31,071 nucleotides of DNA from JAQUQI01 sp041650035 (GCA_041650035.1 JBAZLY010000013.1:1-31071); one strand, 5' to 3'; numbered from the stretch's first letter, positions 15,884-23,957 are shown. The notes: generated by a model from the sequence alone, not told the origin. Translations and numbers: made by a program.

Positions 15884-15995
15884 TATCCGGGCCCGTTATG
15901 AGCGCCTATTAATTTGCCCCTGTTATTGCCTTCCATGAATTTTTTCGCCTGTTTGGAACCTCACTTATTCATTGACATATCTTAGCCCAATTATC

Positions 15996-16024
15996 TTGAC
16001 TAAAAATATCCTATTTGTTATACT
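15996..16024 (+). promoter_or_regulatory. Strong sigma-70-type promoter of gpsA (near-leaderless transcript)
   Basis: TTGACT (15996-16001) and TATACT (16019-16024) are separated by exactly 17 bases, each one mismatch from consensus. The expected start is A at about 16031, only three bases before the gpsA ATG at 16034. No Shine-Dalgarno is possible on such a transcript. The spacer and -10 are nearly the same as those upstream of tRNA-Pro. Confidence 0.75.
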
Positions 16025-16033
16025 TTAGGCATT

Positions 16034-17038
16034 ATGAAAGACAACCAAAAAAAAAGGATAACAATATTAGGTGACGGCGGGTGGGGGACTACTTTAGCTG
16101 TTTTGTTGGCCGGAAAGGGTTTGCGGATATGCCTATGGAGCGCTTTTAAGGACAATGCCGCGCGAATTAACGAGAAAAGGGAGAATACGGTATTTCTGCC
16201 TGGGATAGTCCTGCCTAAAAATATAATCGTGACACCTGATCTTGGTATGGCTGTTTCCGGCGCCGATATGATTATCATTGCCATACCTTCACAATTTTTA
16301 AGAGGGGCCGTTAAGGGTTTGAAAGGTTTTGACCTGAAAGGCAAAGGCATTGTCAGTGTTGTCAAGGGTATTGAAAACAATACATTCCAGAGGCCTTCAG
16401 AGATTATCTGCCATGAGTTAGGCAGACAGCAGATAGGTGTGCTCTCCGGGCCTACTATAGCTATGGAGATTGCCAAAGGCCTGCCTGCGAGTTGTGTCGC
16501 TGCTTGTAAAGACCCCGGCCGGGCTCAAATGATACAGTCTCTGTTTATGACTGAAAGGTTCAGGGTTTACACCTCAACAGACACAACTGGTGTTGAAACG
16601 GCAGGCGCCTTAAAGAATATAATGGCTATTGCCTCTGGTATTTCAGACGGTTTAGGGCTCGGTTCTAATGCCAAGGCGGCATTATTTACAAGAGGCCTTG
16701 TTGAGATGAAGAGATTAGGCCTGGCCATGGGCGCTCAAGAGGCCACCTTTAACGGTTTAAGCGGTATCGGAGACCTGGTAACTACATGCGTAAGCGCTTT
16801 TAGCAGAAACCGAAGATTGGGAGAGGATATAGCAAGAGGTAAAACGCTTTCCCAGATACTGCCGGGCATGAATATGGTAGCCGAAGGTGTTGAGACTGCC
16901 AGGTCTGTTTATAATTATTCCAAAAAAATTGATATAGAGATGCCCATCACGGAGCAGGTCTATAAGGTCCTTTTTGAGGATAAAGACCCCTATAAAGCGG
17001 TTGCCGATCTTATGATGCGTGAAAGCAAGCCAGAATAG
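16034..17038 (+). CDS. gpsA: NAD(P)-dependent glycerol-3-phosphate dehydrogenase
   Basis: Reduces dihydroxyacetone phosphate to glycerol-3-phosphate, the backbone used by PlsY. The Rossmann fold begins at residue 8 with ILGDGGWGTTLA. GVLSGPTIAMEIAKG and the catalytic K194 in GALKNIMAIASG follow. The C-terminal helical domain has FNGLSGIGDLVTTC and SRNRRLGEDIARG. The 334 residues are normal for the family. No downstream ATG could replace 16034 without removing the nucleotide-binding strand. The gene appears to have its own promoter and terminator, unlike its tightly packed neighbours. Confidence 0.96.
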   Translation: MKDNQKKRITILGDGGWGTTLAVLLAGKGLRICLWSAFKDNAARINEKRENTVFLPGIVLPKNIIVTPDLGMAVSGADMIIIAIPSQFLRGAVKGLKGFDLKGKGIVSVVKGIENNTFQRPSEIICHELGRQQIGVLSGPTIAMEIAKGLPASCVAACKDPGRAQMIQSLFMTERFRVYTSTDTTGVETAGALKNIMAIASGISDGLGLGSNAKAALFTRGLVEMKRLGLAMGAQEATFNGLSGIGDLVTTCVSAFSRNRRLGEDIARGKTLSQILPGMNMVAEGVETARSVYNYSKKIDIEMPITEQVYKVLFEDKDPYKAVADLMMRESKPE

Positions 17039-17046
17039 TTTCATGG

Positions 17047-17072
17047 GCGCCGGCGTCATGGCGGCGCGTTTT
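17047..17072 (+). terminator. Intrinsic terminator after gpsA
   Basis: GCGCCG (17047-17052) pairs with CGGCGC (17062-17067) around a 9-base loop. GTTTT follows, and then a T-rich stretch to about 17102. The position just after the gpsA stop fits a terminator, though the first T run is short. Confidence 0.5.
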
Positions 17073-17157
17073 GTGACATGTTGTTTTTGTTTTATTTTTT
17101 TCTCAAGACCGGCTGTTTATGCGTTGACAGCTTGTTGATATCGCGTTTCCATTTTTC

Positions 17158-17186
17158 TTGACTATATATTTACTATTTGTTATACT
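17158..17186 (+). promoter_or_regulatory. Strong sigma-70-type promoter upstream of tRNA-Pro
   Basis: TTGACT (17158-17163), a 17-base spacer and TATACT (17181-17186) form a near-consensus promoter. From -35 to just past -10 it matches the gpsA promoter at 26 of 30 positions, including an identical CTATTTGTTATACTT. The predicted start near 17193 lies about 105 bases before the mature tRNA 5' end. Confidence 0.7.
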
Positions 17187-17237
17187 TATCGTCAAAATAA
17201 TGCCGGTTTTCTGCCGCGGGATCCGCTAATGTTTTTA

Positions 17238-17260
17238 ACCGCGTTTTCGCGTTGTTTTTT
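17238..17260 (+). terminator. Terminator-like hairpin in the tRNA-Pro leader
   Basis: CGCG (17240-17243), a TTTT loop and CGCG (17248-17251) form a short GC stem, extendable by AA/TT around one bulged C. TTGTTTTTT follows at 17252-17260. It lies between the promoter at 17158 and the tRNA at 17298. It could attenuate the tRNA or end a separate transcript of about 68 bases. Confidence 0.4.
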
Positions 17261-17297
17261 AAAAATTATACCGCGTGATTATAGTAAGATATTGTGT

Positions 17298-17375
17298 CGG
17301 GACGTAGCGCAGCTTGGCTAGCGCACTTGAATGGGGTTCAAGGGGTCGCCGGTTCAAATCCGGCCGTCCCGACCA
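17298..17375 (+). tRNA. tRNA-Pro (anticodon GGG), CCA encoded
   Basis: The 78 bases fold as a full cloverleaf. The acceptor stem is CGGGACG with CGTCCCG; the D stem is GCGC/GCGC around AGCTTGGCTA. The anticodon stem is CTTGA/TCAAG with loop ATGGGGT, which places U33 then GGG at 34-36 and G37. The T stem is GCCGG/CCGGC with loop TTCAAAT. Discriminator A and genomic CCA follow. The GGG anticodon reads CCC and CCU proline codons. Confidence 0.95.
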
Positions 17376-17441
17376 TTATTTATCATTTTCATTCTTAACC
17401 GAGTTTTAAGTCAAGATTTTTTCCGTTTTAGCGGTATCCCG

Positions 17442-17454
17442 TGATAGTCTATCA
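17442..17454. promoter_or_regulatory. Operator-like dyad upstream of hom
   Basis: TGATAGTCTATCA is a perfect 6+1+6 inverted repeat, 38 bases before the hom ATG, within a 117-base gap after the tRNA. It could be a regulator binding site for the aspartate-family operon, but no clear promoter was identified beside it. Confidence 0.3.
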
Positions 17455-17492
17455 TGTTTGTCGGACAATATATTAAAGGCCTTGGAGGCGGT

Positions 17493-18800
17493 ATGCGGCA
17501 CATCAATGTAGGTATAATAGGGTTTGGCACTGTCGGAAGCGGTGTGGTCGAGGCGTTAATAAATAAACGCGGCCATCTTAGCAGGCGCCTTGGATTTGCG
17601 GTAAATATTGTAAAGATTTGCGATAGTGACCTTGACAGGAAGCGGCATGTCAATGTCGATAGCTCGCTTCTTACAAAAGATGTAAACGATATATTGGACG
17701 ATCCTAAGGTTGATATTGTTATCGAATTGATTGGCGGGATACATCCTGCCTATGAGATTATCAGCCGCGCCCTGAAGAATAAAAAACATGTGGTTACGGC
17801 GAACAAGGCCCTGCTTGCCCTGAAGAAGGAATCCCTTTTTAGGCTTGCCAGAGATAATAGTGTTCAGCTAAGATTTGAGGCAAGCGTAGCTGGAGGAGTG
17901 CCGATAATAAAGGCGTTAAGGGAAGGCCTAATCTCCAATAGGGTCAATTCCGTATACGGTATTATAAATGGGACATGCAACTATATCTTAAGCGGCATGA
18001 CAAACTTTGGTATCGGTTTTGATGAGGCATTGGCGAATGCCCAGCAGAAGGGCTATGCTGAAAAATCCCCTGCCATGGATATAAACGGCCTTGACTCGGC
18101 CCATAAGCTTGCCATCCTCGCGTCATTAGGCTTTGGCCTCAATGTCAGGCTTTCGGATATGCTTATTGAAGGTATATCCGCTATAACGGATGCCGACATC
18201 AAATACGCGGCGGAATGGGGTTATGTAATAAAGCTTTTAGGTATCGCCAAGAGGACTGCCGCCGGGCTTGAGGTAAGGGTCCATCCCGCTCTTGTGCCTA
18301 ATAAACACCCTTTGGCGTCAGTTAATAAGAATTTCAATGCCATATTTATCAACACGGACATGCTTGGGGATTCACTCTTTTACGGTAAAGGCGCGGGCTC
18401 TGTCCCTACCGCCAGCGCTGTTATCAGTGATATAGCGGATATCTCAAAGGATATTGTTGGCGCTTCATCTTGCTGGACCCCCGGTATCGTGTATGACAGC
18501 TATGCCGGATCTATCAAAAAGAAAGACGATTTTTCATCCGGTTATTATGTGCGTTTTTCCGCTATAGATAAACCGGGTGTGCTGGCCAGGATATCCAGGA
18601 TATTGTCTGAATACAAGATAAGCATAGCCTTTGTAAGCCAGGAGGCCCGGCGTCAGGAGAGGATAGTCCCGATTGTCATGATGACCCATATAGCCAAAGA
18701 AAGGGATTTTACCAAGGCGCTTGCCGAGATTGACAGGCTGGCCTTTATAAAAAAGAAGTCGGTTGTTATACGGGTTGAGGAATCGCTAAATGAAAAATAA
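17493..18800 (+). CDS. hom: Homoserine dehydrogenase with C-terminal ACT domain
   Basis: Reduces aspartate semialdehyde to homoserine, the branch point to threonine and methionine. The NAD(P)-binding GFGTVGSG is at residues 10-17. TANKALLA, EASVAGGVPII, the NGTCNYIL strand and the catalytic segment GLDSAHKLAI (conserved Asp and Lys) follow. Residues about 350-435 form an ACT domain (IDKPGVLARISRILSEYKIS), the usual site of threonine feedback. The frame opens at 17454, but the ATG at 17493 has GGAGG (17484-17488) and gives the normal N-terminus and 435 residues. The stop lies inside thrC, an 11-base overlap. Confidence 0.97.
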   Translation: MRHINVGIIGFGTVGSGVVEALINKRGHLSRRLGFAVNIVKICDSDLDRKRHVNVDSSLLTKDVNDILDDPKVDIVIELIGGIHPAYEIISRALKNKKHVVTANKALLALKKESLFRLARDNSVQLRFEASVAGGVPIIKALREGLISNRVNSVYGIINGTCNYILSGMTNFGIGFDEALANAQQKGYAEKSPAMDINGLDSAHKLAILASLGFGLNVRLSDMLIEGISAITDADIKYAAEWGYVIKLLGIAKRTAAGLEVRVHPALVPNKHPLASVNKNFNAIFINTDMLGDSLFYGKGAGSVPTASAVISDIADISKDIVGASSCWTPGIVYDSYAGSIKKKDDFSSGYYVRFSAIDKPGVLARISRILSEYKISIAFVSQEARRQERIVPIVMMTHIAKERDFTKALAEIDRLAFIKKKSVVIRVEESLNEK

Positions 18801-19872
18801 AGGTATTATAGAGAATTACCGTCAGTATCTTCCCGTAACTGATAAGACGCCTGTCATAACACTGCTTGAGGGGCAGACGCCGCTTATATATTCGCGCCAT
18901 TTAAGTGAATTGCTTGGGGGCAAGTATGAGGTGTTCTTGAAATATGAAGGCTTAAACCCAACGGGCTCGTTCAAGGACAGGGGTATGACTATGGCTGTCT
19001 CCAAGGCGCTTGAGCAGGGCTCAAAGGCCGTTATGTGTGCCTCGACAGGCAACACCTCGGCCTCTGCCGCAGCCTATTCCGCCAAGGCAGGCATGAAATG
19101 CGCAGTCATTATACCTAAGGGGGCTATAGCGCTGGGTAAATTGGCGCAGGCCCTTATCCACAATGCCCATGTCGTGGCAATAGACGGTAATTTCGATGAC
19201 GCCCTGGATATCGTTAAACAGATAACCGACAAATACCCGATAACCCTTGTAAATTCGCTTAATCCGTTCAGGATAGAGGGCCAGAAATCAGCATCATTTG
19301 AGATCTGCGATGTCCTGTCAGGCGCGCCTGATTACCATTTTATACCGGTGGGTAACGCCGGTAACATCACCGCTTATTGGAAAGGCTATAAGGAGTATAG
19401 GCAGGCAGGCAAGATAAATGGACTGCCGAGGATGTGTGGTTTTCAGGCCGAAGGCGCCGCGCCTATTGTTCGTGGCAGGTCTGTTAAAGACCCGGAAACC
19501 ATAGCGACGGCTATAAGGATAGGTAATCCTGCCAGCTGGAAACAGGCAGAGGCGGCCCGCGATGAATCTGGCGGTGTTATTGATATGGTGACGGATGACG
19601 AGATATTGTACGCCTATAAGTTTCTGGCGGGAAAGGAAGGCGTGTTTGCCGAGCCCGCGTCAGCGGCATCCGTGGCGGGATTAATGAAGATGCGAAAAAA
19701 AGGGTTTTTCTCAGATACCCGCCACAATGAATCGGGAGGCGGTAAGATTCGCGTGGTTTGCGTATTGACAGGTCATGGTCTCAAGGACCCCGACAGGGCT
19801 ATAAAGTCTGTTCATGAGCCTTCGGTTGTCCCTGCCAGGGTAGAGGCGGTATTAGCTGATATCGGTTTATAA
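18790..19872 (+). CDS. thrC: Threonine synthase
   Basis: A PLP enzyme that converts O-phosphohomoserine to threonine. The PLP lysine is K62 in NPTGSFKDRGM. CASTGNTSASAAAY contains the conserved Asn-Thr loop, and PVGNAGNITAYWKGY is the phosphate-binding strand. The 360 residues fit the short bacterial class. Its substrate requires a homoserine kinase, yet no GHMP-type thrB is beside it; the following gene is the candidate. It overlaps hom by 11 bases and is separated by 32 bases from the next gene. Confidence 0.95.
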   Translation: MKNKGIIENYRQYLPVTDKTPVITLLEGQTPLIYSRHLSELLGGKYEVFLKYEGLNPTGSFKDRGMTMAVSKALEQGSKAVMCASTGNTSASAAAYSAKAGMKCAVIIPKGAIALGKLAQALIHNAHVVAIDGNFDDALDIVKQITDKYPITLVNSLNPFRIEGQKSASFEICDVLSGAPDYHFIPVGNAGNITAYWKGYKEYRQAGKINGLPRMCGFQAEGAAPIVRGRSVKDPETIATAIRIGNPASWKQAEAARDESGGVIDMVTDDEILYAYKFLAGKEGVFAEPASAASVAGLMKMRKKGFFSDTRHNESGGGKIRVVCVLTGHGLKDPDRAIKSVHEPSVVPARVEAVLADIGL

Positions 19873-19904
19873 ATCAGGACATATTTAAAAGAGGTGAGCA
19901 GTCT

Positions 19905-21113
19905 ATGAAATATATAATGCTTGTTGGAGACGGTATGGCTGATAGGCCTATTAAGGAGTTGGATAATCTTACCCCGCTTGCGGCCGCGCGGACGCCTAAT
20001 ATGGATTATATCGCCAAAAACGGCATGGTTGGCAATGCCATTACAGTCCCCGAGGGCCTGCAGGCGGCAAGCGACGTGGCAAATACCGCCTTATTAGGCT
20101 ATGATCCGGCGCAATATTACTGCGGGAGAGGGCCTCTTGAGGCTGCAAACATGGGTATCGAGATAAAGGACAATGAGGTAGCCTTTAGATGTAATACAGT
20201 GACTATCTCCGATGATAAGATGGCGGATTATTCGGCCGGCCATATCACGACAAAGGAATCCCGCAGGATAATACCGGTGTTGGGAAAGGAGCTGCGTTCG
20301 AGGGCCGTTAAATTATATCCAGGCATCAGCTACAGGCATCTGGCGATAATAGATTGTGTTGAGGCAGGATTTGAAAAAGAGGCCCTCGTTAAGACGATAT
20401 GCACCCCGCCCCACGATATACTGGATAGGCCTATATCGCGTTATCTGCCACGCGGTCAGGCAGGGGTTTTTTTAACGGATATAATGGTTCGGTCAAAGAA
20501 TATCCTTGAAAAACATGATATAAATAAGGTTCGCATAGATCTTAAGGAAAATCCCGCGAATATGATATGGCTTTGGGGTCAGGGCGTAAAACCTGTTATG
20601 CCTCTTTTTAAGGATAAATTCGGGGTATCAGGCTCTATTATATCCGCGGTTGACCTTATTAATGGCCTCGGTAAAATTATAGGTCTAAGGCCTATAGATG
20701 TTCCGGGCGCTACAGGTTATTATGATACGGATTATTCTGCCAAGGCAAGGTACGCCCTCAGATCTCTTGAAAGCAGGGATTTTGTCTTTGTGCATGTGGA
20801 GGCGCCGGATGAGGCGGGCCATAACGGCGATCTGAAACAGAAAATATCCGCGATAGAAAACTTCGATAAATTTGTAGTAGGCGATATCCTGAATGCCTTC
20901 AGACAATCCGGGGATTTCAGGATAATAGTCTTACCTGACCATGCTACCCCGTTGTCCCTGCGCACGCATACCCGGGAACCTATACCATTTGCCATATGCG
21001 GCAAGGGCATAGAAAAGGATGATATCGAAACCTATAGCGAGCAGTCCGTCAGGTGTTCGCGGCTATTTATAAAAGACGGATTCAGGATAATGGAGCTTTT
21101 GCTTAACAAATGA
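19905..21113 (+). CDS. apgM: Archaeal-type cofactor-independent phosphoglycerate mutase family; proposed homoserine kinase
   Basis: A 402-residue member of the alkaline-phosphatase-like metalloenzyme superfamily. The N-terminal MLVGDGMADRP holds the first metal Asp (D9). The likely nucleophile is S56 in GLQAASDVANTALLGYDP. HVEAPDEAGHNGD and LPDHATP with a later His (THTREPIPF) complete the two metal sites. Its annotated family activity is 2-/3-phosphoglycerate interconversion. A subgroup found beside hom and thrC has been proposed to be homoserine kinase, and this copy sits exactly there. GAGGTG at 19891-19896 supports the ATG. It overlaps the CstA gene by ATGA. The kinase role is inference from context, not shown by any motif. 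Confidence 0.88.
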   Translation: MKYIMLVGDGMADRPIKELDNLTPLAAARTPNMDYIAKNGMVGNAITVPEGLQAASDVANTALLGYDPAQYYCGRGPLEAANMGIEIKDNEVAFRCNTVTISDDKMADYSAGHITTKESRRIIPVLGKELRSRAVKLYPGISYRHLAIIDCVEAGFEKEALVKTICTPPHDILDRPISRYLPRGQAGVFLTDIMVRSKNILEKHDINKVRIDLKENPANMIWLWGQGVKPVMPLFKDKFGVSGSIISAVDLINGLGKIIGLRPIDVPGATGYYDTDYSAKARYALRSLESRDFVFVHVEAPDEAGHNGDLKQKISAIENFDKFVVGDILNAFRQSGDFRIIVLPDHATPLSLRTHTREPIPFAICGKGIEKDDIETYSEQSVRCSRLFIKDGFRIMELLLNK

Positions 21114-22741
21114 ATTCCCTCGTAATCGTGTCAGTCACGGGTTTATTGTTCTGGGCAGGGTATTTTTTTTTCGCGCGAAAAATTACTGCCGTATTCGCGC
21201 CTGACAAAGATAGGCAGACCCCGGCGAAGGCAAGATATGACGGCATCGATTACGTGCCGGCAAAACACTGGACAATACTTTTTGGGCACCACTTTTCATC
21301 GATTGCCGGCGCCGCGCCTATTATCGGGCCTGTCCTCGCCGTTTCTATATGGGGTTGGGCGCCCGCGTTATTATGGGTTGTCCTTGGCAGTATCTTTGCC
21401 GGAGGCGTACATGATTATTGCAGTTTAATGATATCCGTAAGGCACGGCGGCCGTTCTGTCGCAGACATATCCGGAGATACGATATCGCGAAGTGCGAAAC
21501 TGATTTTTCTCTCATTTGCCTGGATCACGCTTATACTTGTTATATCAGTTTTTACTCATCTTTGCGCCAAGACCTTGGTATTATCCCCGGAGATAGTCCT
21601 GCCGTCAATAGGGCTTGTACCGTTGTCTATGCTCATGGGTTTTTTGCTGTATTCAAAGAGGTTTTTTAACAGATATAATCAGGCAGGCGTTACCCTCCTG
21701 GGCCTGGCGGCCCTGGCGGCGCTTATGGTGTTGGGCTTTAAGATGCCGTTATCACTGGGCCTTAGTGAGCCTGTTCATGCCTGGAGCGTTATACTCCTAA
21801 TATACGCGTATTTTGCCAGCATCATGCCTGTTCAGATACTGTTACAGCCGCGCGATTATCTGTCGGCATTTTTACTATTGGCCGGTTTATTCTTCGGATA
21901 TATAGGTCTGATCACCCGGGCCCCTAATATAGCGTTTCCGGCGTTTACGGGTTTTAAGGCCTGTACTACAAATATGCTTTGGCCGGTCCTTTTCGTGACG
22001 GTTGCCTGCGGCGCTATAAGCGGTTTTCATTCCCTTGTGGCAAGCGGCACCACCTCAAAACAGCTTGATAATGAGGTCAACGCGAAGAAGATAGGCTATG
22101 GCGGCATGATAGCGGAAGGTGTCCTGGCAGTCCTGGCGCTTTTGATCGTTGCCACTGTTTATAGCAGGTCCGCGGATCTTTCCAGTGTCGTAAACGGACC
22201 TGGCGGGCCTGTTCACGCCTTTGGCGTGGCTTACGGCAGGATGACTGAAAGATTTTTAGGCTCTTACGGATCGGCATTCGCGGTATTAATATTGAATGCC
22301 TTTATATTTACCACCCTTGATACGGCAACCAGGATCGCGAGATATCTGACGCAGGAGCTGTTTCATCTTGATAATCGTTACCTGGCAACACTGCTTGTCG
22401 TGGCATTAAGCGGCTGGCTCGGCATAAGCGGCGAGTGGAACAGCATATGGCCTGTATTCGGAGCGGCCAATCAGCTTATAGCCGCTTTTACGCTTATAGC
22501 GGTGACAAGTTACCTGCTTTATTTAAAAAAGCCTGTTGTATATACGATGGCCCCCGCGGTGTTTATGCTGATAACATCGGCGGTCGCGCTGTTTTTAAAG
22601 ATAATAGAGTATTTTAAAAGCGGTAATATCTTACTGGCGTTTATCGCTTTGATCCTGCTGTCTTTGGCCTTTGTCGTTTTTTACGAGGCGGCGGCAGTCT
22701 GGGCAGGAAATTACAGGAGAAGGCATAATGTCATTGCGTAG
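21110..22741 (+). CDS. cstA: CstA-family carbon starvation protein (membrane carrier)
   Basis: A 543-residue polytopic membrane protein. The CstA core is clear near residues 45-75: YVPAKHWTILFGHH, then FSSIAGAAPIIGPVLA, followed by GGVHDYCSLMISVRHGGRS. About a dozen hydrophobic segments follow. Later blocks include SGFHSLVASGTTSKQLDNE and FTTLDTATRIARYLTQE. It is shorter than E. coli CstA (about 700 residues) and corresponds to the compact form. Studied homologues take up pyruvate or peptides. Here it is locked between the homoserine-kinase candidate (4-base overlap) and lysC (14-base overlap), suggesting a substrate tied to aspartate-family metabolism. That link is inference. Confidence 0.9.
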   Translation: MNSLVIVSVTGLLFWAGYFFFARKITAVFAPDKDRQTPAKARYDGIDYVPAKHWTILFGHHFSSIAGAAPIIGPVLAVSIWGWAPALLWVVLGSIFAGGVHDYCSLMISVRHGGRSVADISGDTISRSAKLIFLSFAWITLILVISVFTHLCAKTLVLSPEIVLPSIGLVPLSMLMGFLLYSKRFFNRYNQAGVTLLGLAALAALMVLGFKMPLSLGLSEPVHAWSVILLIYAYFASIMPVQILLQPRDYLSAFLLLAGLFFGYIGLITRAPNIAFPAFTGFKACTTNMLWPVLFVTVACGAISGFHSLVASGTTSKQLDNEVNAKKIGYGGMIAEGVLAVLALLIVATVYSRSADLSSVVNGPGGPVHAFGVAYGRMTERFLGSYGSAFAVLILNAFIFTTLDTATRIARYLTQELFHLDNRYLATLLVVALSGWLGISGEWNSIWPVFGAANQLIAAFTLIAVTSYLLYLKKPVVYTMAPAVFMLITSAVALFLKIIEYFKSGNILLAFIALILLSLAFVVFYEAAAVWAGNYRRRHNVIA

Positions 22742-23957
22742 GATTATTGTCCAAAAATACGGCGGAAGCAGTGTGGCCGATACCGCTAAGATCATAGAGG
22801 TAGCCAAAAGGGTGGCCAGGGGAAAAAAAGACGGTAATAAGATGGTGGTGGTTGTATCAGCACTCGGCGACACAACGGATGACCTGATCAAGCTTGCCTA
22901 CGAGATAACCGATTCGCCGTCGGAAAGAGAGATGGACATGCTCATATCGACGGGTGAACAGATATCGGTGGCCTTGCTTGCCATGGCCCTGCATAAGCTA
23001 AAGATAGAAGCCATATCTTTTACGGGCGCGCAGGTCGGCATTATTACCGACACATCCCACACCAGGGCCCGGATACTGGACATTAACTCAAGGCGCATAG
23101 AAGATGAGCTTGACAAGGGAAAGGTGGTCATAGTCGCCGGATTCCAGGGGGTCACTGTGTCACATGATATTACTACATTGGGCCGTGGCGGCTCAAACCT
23201 TACTGCCGTGGTGCTGGCCAAGGCTCTTGGGGCTGATATATGTGAGATGTGCACGGATGTCGAGGGCGTATATACCGCTGATCCCCGCATAGTCCCTGAT
23301 GCCAGAAAACTTTCAAGGATAAGCTACGAAGAGATGCTTGAGTTGGCGTCGGCAGGCGCGCAGGTTTTACAGCCGCGTTCTATAGAGGTGGCTAAAAAGT
23401 TCAATGTCAAGATACGCGTAAGGTCGAGTTTTTCAGATGAGGAGGGTACCATTATTTCCGAGGAGGTCAAGACAATGGAGGATATAGTCGTAAGCGGTGT
23501 TACCGTCAACAAGGATGAAGCGAAGGTTACGATATGCGATGTCCCTGATAAGCCCGGCATTGCCGCGAGGATCTTTAAAAGGATAGCGGAAGCGAATATC
23601 AATATTGATATGATCATTCAAAATATAAGCAGGACAGGCTACACCGACATATCTTTTACAGTCCCCGAAAAAGAGCTTAATAAGACGTTGAAAATAGCCA
23701 GGGATACCGCCAAGAGGATTGGCGCCGGGGATGTGCAGTATAATGATAATGTAGCCAAGCTCTCTGTGGTCGGCATAGGCATGCGCAGCCATTCGGGTAT
23801 CGCGTCAAGGATGTTTGCCGCCCTTGCCAGGAACAAGATAAATATTGAGATGATCTCAACAAGCGAGATCAAGATTTCCTGCGTGATAAACAAGGCCTCC
23901 GCGGCGAAATCTGTCCGCGCGGTGCATAAAGAATTCGGGCTGGGTAAGCCCGTTTAA
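22728..23957 (+). CDS. lysC: Aspartate kinase with two ACT domains
   Basis: Phosphorylates aspartate, the entry step to lysine, threonine, methionine and diaminopimelate. The kinase signature KYGGSSVA starts at residue 10. VSALGDTTDDLI, the TLGRGGSNLTAV loop and DVEGVYTADPRIV follow. Two ACT domains occupy about 265-409 (VPDKPGIAARIFKRIAEANI and SHSGIASRMFAALARNKI), the site of feedback control. The frame opens at 22671, but the ATG at 22728 has AGGAGA upstream and gives the normal N-terminus and 409 residues. It overlaps cstA by 14 bases. The last codons encode a 6-bp hairpin. Confidence 0.97.
   Translation: MSLRRIIVQKYGGSSVADTAKIIEVAKRVARGKKDGNKMVVVVSALGDTTDDLIKLAYEITDSPSEREMDMLISTGEQISVALLAMALHKLKIEAISFTGAQVGIITDTSHTRARILDINSRRIEDELDKGKVVIVAGFQGVTVSHDITTLGRGGSNLTAVVLAKALGADICEMCTDVEGVYTADPRIVPDARKLSRISYEEMLELASAGAQVLQPRSIEVAKKFNVKIRVRSSFSDEEGTIISEEVKTMEDIVVSGVTVNKDEAKVTICDVPDKPGIAARIFKRIAEANINIDMIIQNISRTGYTDISFTVPEKELNKTLKIARDTAKRIGAGDVQYNDNVAKLSVVGIGMRSHSGIASRMFAALARNKINIEMISTSEIKISCVINKASAAKSVRAVHKEFGLGKPV
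23936..23955 (+). terminator. Hairpin at the 3' end of lysC, possible weak terminator
   Basis: CGGGCT (23936-23941) and AGCCCG (23947-23952) form a perfect stem around GGGTA, followed by only three T's. It overlaps the last lysC codons. A leaky stop between lysC and cimA is possible. A second small GC hairpin followed by TTTTT lies near 23976-23995. Confidence 0.25.

Noticed and set aside
15972..15977. TTGACA as an alternative -35 for gpsA
   Set aside because: No -10 box lies 16-18 bases downstream; the TTGACT at 15996 has a perfect spacing to TATACT.
17298..17375. tRNA-Pro with anticodon TGG
   Set aside because: TGG would include the invariant U33; counting the 7-base loop ATGGGGT puts GGG at positions 34-36.
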